Origin: Prorocentrum cordatum
Taxonomy: Eukaryota; Sar; Dinophyceae; Prorocentrales; Prorocentraceae
Length of the DNA stretch: 64,000 nt
Assembly: GCA_963575745.1 (NCBI GenBank)
Contig: CAUYUJ010016072.1
Location: 372,501 to 436,500, forward strand
Direction: 5' to 3'
The translations under genes and the position numbers were made by a program. This document shows positions 51,199-61,650 of the stretch, in pieces; positions within the stretch are counted from its first letter, which is position 1, and each line of letters begins with the position of its first letter. The notes under the pieces were generated by a model that searched no databases, was not told the DNA's origin, and was given only the letters and a program-made list of their open reading frames with translations.

Positions 51199-54100
51199 GC
51201 GCCACGCCCGCGCCCGCGGCGAGGCCTGCCGTGAGGCACGAGCTACCTCGAGGGATCGAGCCGCCGATGCGGTTTGTAAACCACTGCCTGCTCCGAGGCG
51301 CCGGCCCCGAAATACACAAGTACGTAGCACCCCGCGGTTGCGGATAAGAGTGAGGGGGCGGCGGGGCCGTCGGCAGTCTGCGAGGCTCTGAAGAATCAGG
51401 AGCGAAAGAAGGACGTACATGTACATGAATCCGCGCTGGTTTCGAGAGTTCGCATTGCGCGAATGTTCGTATCGCGCGGCAGGTCTCGCGGGTCAAAGGC
51501 CGTGTTCATGTACATAGCTGGGCGCGTACGTCCTTTGTGGGCTCCCTAAAGAAACCCGCCGCAGGCGCCGAATATCCCTCAAAGCAATGTGCGTGGGTCG
51601 CGGGTGGGTCGCGGGTGGGTCGTGGGTGGGTCGTTGGGTGGGTCGCGGGGTCGGTCGCGGGGTCTCTGTTTGCGTGTCAGTCATCATGTATGTATCTCCC
51701 ATGCCCGCGCTACCCACCCTCTTCGTCTTCGCTTGTGCCCCCCTTGGGGGCATATCTTCCTTCACACGCCACGTGTAGTTGACGCAGCCTTTAGAACAGG
51801 GGAAAGGAGAGAGGGAGGGAAGGGACACGGGGGGGGGAAGGGATGGAACACGAGAGAGATTAGCAGGAGGGGTATTAGGAGCAGGCAGCCAAGCGGCTGA
51901 ACCAGGCGGGCGGGTCGGACGGGCGGGTCATTGAATTCTAGACGCTTCGCGTATTCCCACTTGTTCGTAGCCCCCTCTGGCTCAAGCCCTCTGGCTCAAG
52001 CCGTTTTGGCCAAGCTGCGAGCCGTCAGGAGGCCTCTGCCCGTTCCCTTCCCTTCACTTGTCTAGTTTTTCCCGTTCCACATGTCCGTGATGAGCGCGTG
52101 GCTTTCTGGCGGGGTCTGGCCAGAGTGGCAGGACCCACGAGGCTGGCACAGTCAAGGTTGGCACCGTCAGCATGGTCCCCCACATGATACTCAGCGAAGT
52201 TGGCACAGCCAGGATTGGCATAGTCAGTCGACTTCGCCATTGCAGTCTGGGCAGCCCGCCGCGCGAGACAGCGCGCGGCTCGTCAGCGAACAGAACAAGA
52301 GACTTCTCCGTCTGGACCAAGATGTCACGCTTCGGCGGCCCCGCCCGCAAACGACCCGACCACAGATTCCAAGCCCGAGGTCGTCGTTTTTCTGTGTCAA
52401 CATGGTCTTGGGATGTATGAATCGAGCTTCGCTGAGCACGGTTTTGGACGCATGGCCGAGGTACGGCTTCTGAGGGATCGACACATGCGCGACATCGGCT
52501 TACGACCTGGTCATTGCATACGTTTTGCTACAGCACTGGGCCAGCAGGCTGCAGCTGAACAGGGAGCCTGTGTCGACACTCTCCTGGAACCGCCTGGCTT
52601 GCGCGGCTGTCCAACAACGCTGCCCGGCGGCATGACCACGACGCAGACCCAGCGCACGGGCCCCGCCTACGCAGGGCGTTTCCCCTGAGACTGATTATTC
52701 CCCTCCCTCCCTGCCCATGATTCCTCGAGATGCGACGGTCGCCTCCGCCGGGAAGATTGCGAAATGGGTCGCCCCCGCTGGGAAGAGCGCGAATATAGTC
52801 TCGAATCGCAGGAAGAGGAGCAGGGAAAAGTCAGGGAGGACCTTGCCGGCCGTCTGCCACAACCCACTGGCAACGCGACCTCTTGGCACGCCCAGCCGCC
52901 TCGGATCCCAACGGGCTCTGCGACGGTCAGTCGCGGCCACCGGGGAGAATGCGATGATTGTCGCGAGTCGCAGGGTGAGGGGCAGGGAGAAGACAGAGCG
53001 GACTTTGCCGACCGCCCAACGCAACCCGCTGGCAACGCGACCCCTGGGAACACCTAGCCGCCCCAGATTCCAACAGACTCCGATGGTCGTTCACCTACGC
53101 CGGGAGGGAGAAGACAGAGAGGACCTTGCCGACCGTCCAACACAATCCCCACTGGCAACACGACCTCTGGGAACACCCAGCCGCTTCGGATTCCAATAGC
53201 TTCTGCGACGGTCAGTCGCCTCCACCGGGAAGAGTGCGATGATTGTCGCGAGTCGCAGGGTGAGGGGCAGGGAGAAGATGGAGCGGATTTTGCCGACCGC
53301 CCAACGCAACCCGCTGGCAACGCGACCCCTGGGAACACCTAGCCGCCCCTGATTCGAAGGGATTCTGCGACGGCTAGTCACCTAACCAACACCGGGAAGA
53401 GTGCGAAATAGGTCGCGAACCGCAGGGAAGGGACAGGGAGAGGACAGAGGGGACCTCGCCGACCGTCCAACGCAACCCATTGGCGACGCGACCCCTGGGA
53501 ACACCCAACCGCCTCGGATTCCAACAGACTCTGCGGCGGTCAGTCGCCTCCACTGGGAAGAGTGCGAAGATAGTCGCGAGTCGCAGGAGGACGGGGGGCC
53601 CGCCGCTGGCGAGGAGACCGTCGAGGAGACCGTCGAGGGGGCGGCGGAAGGGGCCCCTGGAGGAGAATTGCGAGGGCGAGGAGGGCAAGAGCATCCCGGA
53701 GGACGACCTGGGCATTACGGCGGGAAGATACAGCGGGACTTCGGAAGACGAGTCCGCAGTCCGGCGAATGGTGGGCAGCGGGCGATTCGCTGCTCCCCGC
53801 CCCTCCCCCCCACGTCCACCAGGGGCCCCCGCGCCCGGGCACGCGACCAGCCCGCTGCAGGCCCCGCCCGCTGCAAACGCGGACGCGCCGCCTCGGCGGG
53901 CGGGCTTTGCCCGCGAGATCCCCCCTGCACTGGCGTCGCCTTCGACGGGCCGCGCGGAGCCACGGGGCGACGGGGGGCTACGGCCGTCGCCCGCCGCGGG
54001 CCCCTCCAGCCGATGGCGACCCAGCGTCCGAACTGCGCTGGCCCAGCCGAAGACCGCGTCGACCCCGGCGATCACCATTGCCACCGCTGCGACCGCCAGC

Positions 54101-57100
54101 GCTGGCCCGTCCCCGCACGCGCCGCCTGCCCGCGGAGACCGGGCGGGCCCGGGCGCGTCGCTTATGCGCCCTCGCCCCCCGATGCGAACGGGCCTCGCAC
54201 GGGCGCAGCGGGCCATGCAGCGGAGCAGTCGCCTGACGAGTCGGCCCCGGGGGCCGAGGCGCTCGCGGGCGACCCGCCAGCCCTCGCGGGGCGGGCCAAG
54301 GCGCGGCGTAGGACGGAGGGGGGCACGCCAGTGGCATGACTTCTGTCGCGCCAACAAGGCGATGGGGGGCCCCGGCGCCTACGACCCCGCGCGCCGCGAG
54401 CCTGGCGCCCTCCGCCGGTATCTAGCGCTCACAAGGAAACACCCAGACTGCGACGATTATTTCGAATTGGCCCCCACCATGATGAGCCGCCGTTTTCTAG
54501 TGGAGCGCGTTCGGGGCGCCACTCGCTCGCCCCCAGATAGCTTTGCACAGTGGGGGCGGCGCATTATCGACTGCAAGAAGCCCGGCAAGGGCAGAGCCCA
54601 GCCCTACAGTGCACCCATGCACGTCATCGGCGCTTTCATGCGTGCTCGCGCCGGGCACGAGAGGACGTCGGTCTACGCTTCCGCGGGCGCGGCGGCGCCC
54701 CGGGGCCCCCGCCCGCACTGGCCCGCTCCATTTTAGGCTTGGAGTGCCTGCCGCGGCCCTGAGAGCCAGCCTGGCGCGCTGCCCCCCCCCCACGCCGGGA
54801 AGTCCTTCGCCGCCTTGTGGCTGCGCCTTCTTGCGACGGGCTTTCGAGCGCGGGTGGCGCGTGCAACTGGGCATGGGCTATGGGCGCCTGGAGTTCCTCA
54901 AGGGTTCAGCGATCACTTGCCATTTCCGCCCCCCCTCGGCGCCTGGCGCGCGACCGTCTCCTCGCTGCCCCCCGGGAAAGGTGGCTTTATTATCTTTATT
55001 CTAGGCCTGGCGTGCCAACCGCAGCCCTGCTGACGCGCCGCCCCCCCCCCGCGCCGGGAAGTCCTCGCCGCCTTGCGGCTGTGCCCTCTTTCGCTGGGCT
55101 GCGGTAGCATGGATGGCACGTGCAACTGGTTTATGGGAAGTGGCACGTACCATGGGGTCAACGGCCCACCGCGGCAGGCTGCCCCCGCCCCCCCTTCCTG
55201 TTCTTCTTCCCAGGCTGCGGCGGTTAGTCGCTCTTCTCCTCCTGCGGACCTGCGTCCGCTTACCAGCGCCGCGGAGACAAGCAGCTCGGCGACGAGTGCA
55301 AGTGGGGCGAGCAGCGCATCGCTGACGAGCACAAGAAGGCCGAACACCACTGGCCCAAGCACAACGGGGCTGAGCAGCACGTCGCCGACCAGCACCGCCA
55401 AGACAAACGGCGCGGCGACGTGCAACAATGAGACTAGTAGCGCGACGTTGATGAGCACCACGGGCCTCAGCACAACGGAGTCGAGGGGCGCGTCGCTGAC
55501 CAGCGCCGCCGCGACAAGCGGCGCGGCAACGATCACCAGAGATTCGCGCGGCACGGCGTCGCTGATACGCCGGGGCCCAGTTGCGTGGGCCCCAGCTCAG
55601 CGGGGTCGAGCAGCACGTCGCTAACCAGCACCGTTGGGACAAGCAGCGCGGCAGCGTGGCCTGGCGCTCTCGCCTCAGCTACCTGGGGCGCTCCGGCGCA
55701 CAAGGTAAATTGTCGATAAGAGCGCGTCGCTTTCCGCGGGAGCTTAGTTGGCGCAGTCATGGTTGGTATAGCCAGGGTTGGCGCAGTCATGGTTGGCGCA
55801 GTCAGCGCGATCGGAAATGGCACAGCCACGATTGGCATAGTAAATGTTCTACCGTTCTCCTCCTCTCCTCTCGCGACGTGTGCCCGGCGTGCACTTCCTC
55901 CCCTCATGCGTCCTAATGCTGCAGCGGTTAGCTGCCACGCTGGGGTGCATACCGTGCCTGGCGTGCACTTCCCCTCCTTTCCTTTGTTTCGCCGGGTTTA
56001 CCCCGCGCGGCTGGGGTTGCCGCCGATGCCGCTGTCTGATGGTGCTCTGACAGCCTGAATTCCACGCAGGGATCACACTGGGAATGGGCGGTCAGGTGCC
56101 CCCGGGCCTGCCCCTGGCCGGCGTCGGCCTCCACTGTTGGCCGAAAGAGTTCCAGTGGGATCTCGCTACGCTGTCGACCTCTACGGTGCAAGGCCTTCGG
56201 GTTCGGCGCGCGTGGCTCTGTGCACCCGTCGGCTGCGTTCTCCTGCAAGGACTTCGTTTTTCGACGAGTGCCGCTGCTGTGCAAACATGAGTTTCTGCCG
56301 TTTGCAGTCCTATCTGTGACGAGGTTGCCCCTCTTCTCTTCACTCTCGCGCTGACACGATGTTTCGACATTTTTGTTCGTCCACTTCACGGGTGTCATTT
56401 GGAGGCGCTTGTCGGTCTCGTTCGTCTCTGACGTTGCCGTCTGACTGACTCACACCGAGTGATCGACCGCTACGTGATTTTGGTCGCGCCGCCGCGCCAT
56501 TTTGGCTGTGTCTACTCGCTGGCAGCCACCAGGGTTTACGGACGCCACCGGGAATGGGTCTGCCGGTTCTTTCCGTCCTTCAGAGCTGCCGCCCGTTTGC
56601 TGCGCCTGTCTTGCTTTTCCGCTGACTAGTCGTGGCCAAGCTACAGTTTGTCGCTTCGCTTGCCCTTCTTTTCCTGCTGCCTTGTCGCGGCCCGACTAGT
56701 GTTCGGACGGTTTTCGACCCGCCTCGCGAGCGTGTTGAACAAGAGTACCCCCGCCAGCTTTGGCTCCCACTTCGCCGCTGGCGCCCGGCCCAGATCCCCT
56801 CAGCCCTCGGTGGATGCGTCCGTCCTTCGCGCCTTTGGCTTTCATCCTGTTCCGTGGAGCCGGGTGAGCCCTGGCGTTCTGGTGTCGTGCGTTCTAACCA
56901 TGTCCGGCACGAGTGTTTGCATTTCCTTGGCTTCTGGTTCTGTCAACTGGCCCTATGGGGTACTGGTCCGCCGTCTCACTCAGGACTGGTTCGGCCTTTT
57001 CGAGCGGCCAGGCGTGTCACATGTCGGTCTGCTGCCCTGACCTCTGGCGCCCGGTGGCGACAAGGTCCAATTCACGCGCCTGGCGATTCAGCTCCCATGC

Positions 57101-60100
57101 TACTTGCACGTTGCAGCATCCTGGCATCTTCTGCAACTGGCAGTCCCCACCCTCGGCGCAGCTCAGCCCTGGCGCTGCTGTTTCCCCTGGCGGTAGGTGT
57201 TGCCTAGTTCGGCGCGCGCGCCGGCAACTAGGTTGTTCGTAGCCCGAGCCAACTCTGGTTTCGTTGCCGGCGCCTTCGTTTGCGGCCGCGACAAAACAAT
57301 TATCCCCACCAGCCCATCCAGAAACGATGTTCAGGCGTTTTGAGGTGATCCGGGAAATGCGGGAGCAAAAAAGGGGACGGCCGAACCGTGCAAAGGAGGG
57401 AGGACGAGAAGGAGGAGGCTGGATGGATGGATGAGGGAGTGGGGAGAAGGAGGATGAATAGGAGGAGGAGGAGGAAGAAGAAGAGGAGGAGGAAAAGAAG
57501 GAGTTAAAGGAGGAAGGAGGAGCAGGAGGAGGAGGGCAAGCAAAAAGGCCAGAGGTCTCTTGGATGCCTCTCGGAGCCTCTTGGGGTATTTTTCGGGCGT
57601 TCCTTGGTGGCCTCTTGGGGCGTCTTGGGGGTCGGGCTCTCCATGACGGCCCCGCCCCTCGGAGCCCCCTTGGGACGTCATGGGGGCCTTTTGGGCCGTC
57701 TTGAGACCCTTTTCTTGGCTCGTCGTGGGGATATATTGAAAGACTCTTGAGCTATGTATCTTGGCCCATTTTGAACCGTGCTGTTGTCGTCTTGACTGTT
57801 TTGGTAGCCGTCTTGGATGCCATCCAGGCCGTCTGGAGACCGAAGCGACAGCCAGACACCAATGTCAGAGGGGCTGGTTTGTGAGGCATGCGCGCGGCGA
57901 GAGGGGGTTTCCTGCAAATTCTAGAACACCTCCCAGGCGCCACCCAACGCATTCTAACACGCTCACTCCGTGCAGGCACGGTGGTGAATCATGATTCGTT
58001 CGATTATCGGTCTGCGTTTGTTTTGGCGTGTTCGTGTTGGACCTGACCACGGGGGGACAGCCTCTGCCGCGCTGCGTCGCCTTCACATTGAACGTCGCAT
58101 GCTCGCGCTGACTGGTTCCGAGCCGTGCGTGCAAGGACGCGTCCGAGGTAGGCATGTGCCGTTGCATTGTAGCTGTTTTATATGGATTCCGGTTTCTCCT
58201 GGCTTGCGCAGGAGGTTATGCCAAAGTGTTCCTTTTCTTGGCTCACGCGCGCATTGGCCCCAAGCAAATACGGCAATGGTGCGAGATTGACTGCCATTGC
58301 CGTAACCATTTCGACGCGTTCAATACACCGTTTCATGTCGGTATTGAGTGAAGTGTCCGCACGTCGTCCCTTGGATCTGATTTAATGGCCCCGCATGCTT
58401 GGGATAATTGGCTGCTGTCTCGTGTTTGCTGGGTGTCTCGGGTACCCCAGAATGGCAGTTCGAGTCTCCCCTTTCTGGTTCCTCTCAGGGGTATCGTGGG
58501 GTCCTCTTAGGGCTACTGGGGGGCCTCTGCGGCCGTCTTGGACGCTCTGGGCTCTGGGTATCGGCCTTCACGTACGGCACGCGCCTGGCCTCGGCGAGGT
58601 TTGCGCCCATCTGCGAGGGAGCGCGTTCGCGAGGGGAGTGGCCGACGTGACCTTTGATGTCTGGGCATAGCGCTCAACTAGTGCACCGACTGCTGAGCCA
58701 GTCCAAGTAACCGACAACCGAAAACAAATTTGCAAGATTCAGTTCCAGTGTTCTCCTGTGGCACGGCATACGCCTAATTGTGGGACCTTTGGGGCACACG
58801 TGGTAGGGTCGACCTTGACGGGTAACCGTGTCTTTTCCCAGGGAAATTCCAACATCGGAAGGAAGGCGTTCACAAGGATGTAGCCGCCCGTTGGGGAAAC
58901 CAGTGTTTCGCGGCACAGCGGCGGATACATCCATGGCCCATCCCTACAAATTGGCGTAGTCAATTTTGAAAGTTATAGCGAGGTCGGCAGTCCTCGTCGT
59001 CAGGGCTCAGAATTGCGGATAGTGTCGAGCTAAGCTCCGATGCCCTCGTTGCTTCCTCCCTCTCCCAGACGTCTACAGGGTTGAGTTATGGGCATTCACT
59101 GACGGGAATCTGGTGGTGACGACGAGACGCCTCCAGGAGGCACAGCAAATGCGAAACGAAAGACGCCCCCAACATAATCATCGTCGCGTTCGCGCGCGCC
59201 AGATCAACAACGCGGGCTTCCTGGGCACCTTTGACTTCCTGTACTTGCCTATAGGCCGGGGGGCCAGCGCACGTTGCCAACTGTTCCACGACGAGCAGGA
59301 GGTCGCGCAGGAGGGGGGAGCGAGGACAGGGGGGGATGGGGGGGGAGGGGAGCGCGGGAGGGGATTGGCACGGGAGAGCAGGCAGGAGCAAGGACAGGGC
59401 AGGAGGAGGGGCGGGCGGGTGGAGAAAGAAGGGAGGGGGAGAGGGAGCGGCGAGGAGGGATGAGGGCCCAACGAGGGGGGACGAAGTTGAAGGCGGGCCG
59501 ACGAGGGGGAGGAAAGGAGCAGGGACGGAGGGAGCGAGGGAACGGAGGACGTGAAGGGAGAGAGGAGGTGCATGATTTTTGCAGGGGGGGTGCGGGCTGG
59601 CGGGTTTGTTGAGCATCGGCGGGGGGAGAAGCCTTGCGCGCGGATTGTGCGATCGAGGCTCGTTCGCTGGTGGTCGCCCTCGAGCATGGCGCCGCGGCGT
59701 GTACTTGCCAGCAGAAACTGTCACAACTGATGGGCCTGTTTTCCACCACCACCACCATACATTTTAGGGGGGAAGGAGGAGGAGGAGGAGGAGGAGGAGG
59801 AGGAGGAGGAGGAGGAGGAGGAGGCCCCTTTCCCCTCCAACTTATGGTAGTGGTGGTGGAAAACAGGCCCATCAACAACGACCACCATACCGATTTCCCC
59901 CTCCCTCCCCAGAAACAAGACAAAAACATTCCACGCTGGCCTTCCGGTCTTCCGCCGCGGGGGGCGAGGGAGGAGGAGAAAGGGAAGAGGGGGATTGGAG
60001 TGGCGTTTGAGCTGGTGTCCCCGATCATGTTTCTCCTTTGTGCTGGCGTCTTGAATCGCACGCGGCGCAGTGCAAGTGAACGTATAGGTGTGCATTCCAT

Positions 60101-61098
60101 GGCTTTGGCTCTTTGATTCCTAACCACGGGTAGCTTGCCTGCTTTGGCGGAGAACGGTGAGTCGCCCCAAGGTGCAGAGGCCATGACGTGGAATGGCACG
60201 ATGCAGCAGGGCCTCGTACCTTGCGACGTGTCAAGTACACTGACGATGCTACGTTTGCGTGTCCCCGCTGGAGTCGCAGCCACACTCTCTTCCATCCCGC
60301 CCCCCGCAGATCCAGAGACCCAAGCAAACCGTGGCTACTGCTTCCTGAATTTCATCGACCCCAGCTTCGCGTGGATGTTCACAGCCGCTCCCCCTCCGCC
60401 TCCGTCACTGGCGAAGACGGGGGGGAGAGCAATCTCATGGCGAGTTTGTTGCGCGCCGCGATTGGCGGAGCTGCTTATTTTGCGCACGTGCGGGAGCCAT
60501 TCACCCAGCTTCGGACAGGAGTAAACGTCATTTGTCTTTGGAGTGTCCGGGTTGCCCGAGAGAGAAATGGAGTGATGGCGAGAGAGAGAGAGAGAAAGAG
60601 AGAAGAGAGAGAGAGAGAGAGAGAGATAGAGAGCGAGAGAGACGCGCCTCCCCCTCCACGGCAGCGGCGAGCCAGCGGGGACATCCAGCTCAGTGGTCCG
60701 CGCCCCCCCGCCGAGCAACAGCATGTCGAGCGTGGTTGGTCGGGCGCGGAGGGAGGAAGCCAGCTTCGAAACGCGCCGAGCGCATGAGGTGGTACCTCCG
60801 AGGTGAGAGATTGGCGGCCTGGTGCAGCGTGCCCGCGCGCGGCCGGCACGTATGAATGCGGGTCTCGGTCGATGCTCATGCTGGTTCGCATGTCGTGGCG
60901 CACAGGGAATCGGGTCTTCCCCCTCATCCTGGCACTCCCCCTGGTGCTCATCCTCGTGCGAGCGCGGTGCGCGCAGGCATTGCCATTGAGGGCGTTCGGT
61001 TCGGCTCGGGTCTTCCTGCCACCCGTCAATTTCGATTGGCCAGGTTCAAGATGTCCTACGAAGGCAAGAAGATGGCAAAGTTCAACTCGAACAAGGTG
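51171..61098 (+). CDS. Mei2-like RRM RNA-binding protein, split gene (partial)
   Basis: Four exons (51171-51198, 59203-59254, 60310-60376, 61044 to about 61098) join in frame to RYTQKMLLPE, INNAGFLGTFDFLYLPIDPE, TQANRGYCFLNFIDPSFAWM, FKMSYEGKKMAKFNSNKVV. This is the C-terminal Mei2-type RRM (NKYTQxMLLxEI..GFxGTYDFLYLPID...N.GYAFINF...F.G..W...NSxKV), with RNP1 as NRGYCFLNF. Mei2-like proteins bind RNA, with roles in meiosis and development in fungi and plants; dinoflagellates carry many copies. Introns: GC-AG (8.0 kb), GC-AG (1.06 kb) and GT-AG (0.67 kb). The exon with RNP2 (TxxLRNIPN) and those after KVV were not found, so both ends are open. The family call is confident; membership of the first micro-exon is less so. 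Confidence 0.75.
51590..51670. repeat. GGGTCGC(GGGT)n short repeats
   Basis: GGGTCGCGGGTGGGTCGTGG units of about 11 bp over 80 bp. Confidence 0.85.
51965..52014 (+). other. Three tandem degenerate spliced-leader relics
   Basis: TCGTAGCCCCCTCTGGCTCA-AG is followed by CCCTCTGGCTCAAG and then CCGTTTTGGCCAAG. Each unit ends in GGCTCAAG or GGCCAAG, and the second and third lack the leader's first bases, as expected when a retroposed leader is spliced again at its own AG. This is the known signature of repeated mRNA recycling in dinoflagellates. It lies inside the proposed first Mei2-like intron. Whatever was retroposed should start at 52015, on the plus strand. Confidence 0.6.
52015..52690 (+). 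other. Segment downstream of the leader relics; unassigned 131-codon ORF
   Basis: An ATG at 52081 opens 131 codons to 52473. The first part is Trp/His/Ser/Gln-rich repeats (GWHSQGWHRQ, SWHSQDWHSQ), the rest ordinary (SARLVSEQNKRLLRLDQDVT). No family is recognised. Position after three leader relics makes it the best candidate for the recycled mRNA, but the ORF could be chance. Confidence 0.3.
52090..52235 (+). repeat. TTGGCACAGTCA dispersed repeat, copy 1
   Basis: GAGCGCGTGGCTTTCTGGCG is followed by repeated TTGGCACAGTCAAGG-like units ending GCCAGGATTGGCATAGTCAG. It matches 55712-55845. Confidence 0.6.
52740..53600. repeat. Tandem array, about 160-190-bp unit, about six imperfect copies
   Basis: Units contain CCACCGGGAAGAGTGCGATG, TTGTCGCGAGTCGCAGGGTG, AGGGGCAGGGAGAAGACAGA, GCGGACTTTGCCGACCGCCC, AACGCAACCCGCTGGCAACG and CGACCCCTGGGAACACCTAG. 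Anchors lie near 52748, 52940, 53099 (truncated), 53225, 53392 and 53552. Arg-rich ORFs across it repeat with the unit. Confidence 0.85.
53480..54736 (+). other. Unassigned 418-codon ORF with protein-like C-terminal half
   Basis: The frame starts within the tandem array, so its N-terminus is repeat-derived, then passes through Pro/Ala/Arg-rich sequence (residues about 90-285). Residues about 285-395 look like real protein: ARQWHDFCRANKAMGGPGAY, PGALRRYLALTRKHPDCDDY, FELAPTMMSRRFLVERVRG, RRIIDCKKPGKGRAQPYSAP and MHVIGAFMRA. I cannot name a family. It lies inside the long proposed Mei2-like intron, so it may be a nested gene, a retroposed ORF or part of a separate gene. Confidence 0.4.
54720..55150 (+). 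repeat. Direct repeat pair (offset about 265 bp)
   Basis: Copy 1 at about 54730-54870 and copy 2 at about 55000-55130 share TTTTAGGCTTGGAGTGCCTG/TTCTAGGCCTGGCGTGCCAA, a poly-C run, CGCCGGGAAGTCC, CGCCGCCTTGxGGCTG and GGCxCGTGCAACTGG. Confidence 0.7.
55240..55640. repeat. Degenerate Ser/Thr-coding minisatellite
   Basis: Repeated GAGCAGCACGTCGCTGACCA, GCACCGCCGCGACAAGCGGC and GCGGCAACG-like segments with heavy substitution. All frames are open for long stretches on both strands. Confidence 0.6.
55712..55845 (+). repeat. TTGGCGCAGTCA dispersed repeat, copy 2
   Basis: AGAGCGCGTCGCTTTCCGCG is followed by TTGGCGCAGTCATGG units and GCACAGCCACGATTGGCATA. It is the same order as 52090-52235. Confidence 0.6.
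55850..57300. other. No recognisable gene
   Basis: Mixed, partly T-rich sequence in the long Mei2-like intron. Frames of up to 190 codons occur, with no recognised domain. Confidence 0.35.
57303..57730. repeat. CCAGCCCATCC leader, GGA-rich tract and 'CTTGGGGCC' repeats
   Basis: CCCCACCAGCCCATCCAGAA at 57305 matches 28110. 57395-57540 is purine-rich. 57555-57720 is GGCCTCTTGGGGCGTCTTGG-type sequence. Further short runs of the same repeat lie at 58490-58560 and 61390-61650. Confidence 0.55.
57731..59100. other. No recognisable gene
   Basis: Less GC-rich intronic sequence. A 65-codon frame at 58154-58351 is protein-like but unrecognised. Confidence 0.35.
59203..59254 (+). CDS. Mei2-like RRM exon b
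   Basis: Acceptor CGCCAG at 59197-59202. The 52-nt exon reads INNAGFLGTFDFLYLPI plus one base. The GC donor at 59255-59256 joins G+AT to give Asp (YLPID). Unspliced, the frame runs into Gly/Arg-rich sequence that does not fit the domain. Confidence 0.85.
59310..59570. repeat. G-rich purine tract
   Basis: GGGAGGGGAGCG-type sequence directly after Mei2-like exon b. The ORFs over it are Gly/Arg or Pro/Ser low-complexity. Confidence 0.6.
59728..59874. mobile_element. MITE-like element, 147 bp, 32-bp TIRs, ACAAC target duplication
   Basis: The left terminus 59728-59759 starts TGATGGGCCTGTTTTCCACC. The right terminus 59843-59874 ends GGTGGAAAACAGGCCCATCA. Over 32 bp the arms are reverse complements with one mismatch. 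Identical ACAAC flanks the element at 59723-59727 and 59875-59879. The core is mostly (AGG)n. It has no coding capacity. It sits in the intron between Mei2-like exons b and c. Confidence 0.85.
60310..60376 (+). CDS. Mei2-like RRM exon c (RNP1)
   Basis: Acceptor CCCGCAG at 60303-60309. It reads (D)PETQANRGYCFLNFIDPSFA, then W plus two bases. The GT donor at 60377 joins AT+G to give Met (WMFKM). NRGYCFLNF is the RNP1 motif, whose aromatic residues contact RNA. Confidence 0.9.
60575..60645. repeat. (GA)n microsatellite
   Basis: GAGAGAGAGAAAGAGAGAAG-type sequence over about 70 bp, in the intron after Mei2-like exon c. Confidence 0.9.
61044..61098 (+). CDS. Mei2-like RRM exon d
   Basis: Acceptor GGCCAG at 61038-61043. 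It reads (M)FKMSYEGKKMAKFNSNKVV. The 3' edge is either before GTGGTG (61095) or between the two GTG triplets (61098). After that the frame (FVIQYVFSLRNE) no longer fits the family. Confidence 0.85.
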
Positions 61099-61389
61099 GT
61101 GTTTGTTATCCAATATGTATTTTCGCTACGGAATGAGATTCAGCATGGCATACCTTATGTGGTGAGTGTATCTTGTTTTGACGGTTGTGTATCTGTAAGT
61201 CCGGATGCCAGTGTTGAGCATCGGTTGGTGTCCGCTTGTGGAATGACATGTTGATCAGTCGTGGATCGCGCTGTTGAGGAGACGCTCGCGTGCGCTTAGC
61301 ACTGTCATGGCAAGATCAGGGATTCATGATATATAGTGGCCTTCATTCGGCACATACCGCCACCGTGCCTGGGCTGCGGATATAAGGGC

Positions 61390-61650
61390 CTCTTGGGTCC
61401 ACGTTAGGGTGTCTTGGAATGCCTCTCGAGGGGCCTTTCCTCGGCGTCCTGGGGACCTCTTGGGGGCTGCTGGCGGTCTCGGGGATCATTTTTGGGCGGC
61501 GGGCTCGGAATGCCAGATCATGCTTCTCTTATTTGCGCTTGGGCCCTTTTGGGCCGTGTTGAGGGCCTCTTGAGCCGTCAGCCCGCGTTGGCCGCGTTGG
61601 TGCCCTCTTTGGAGCCCATTGGGCCGTTCTGGAGCGTTGGATGCCCGAAA
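61390..61650. repeat. 'CTTGGGGGCC' dispersed repeat run
   Basis: GGGCCTCTTGGGTCC, GGGGACCTCTTGGGGGC and GGGCCGTGTTGAGGGCC units. No conserved 3' module was found here. 61650-62200 shows no gene. Confidence 0.5.

Noticed and set aside
56648-57207. 130- and 191-codon plus-strand ORFs
   Set aside because: Two overlapping frames with no domain, no supporting splice context, and composition of local T/C-rich intron sequence.
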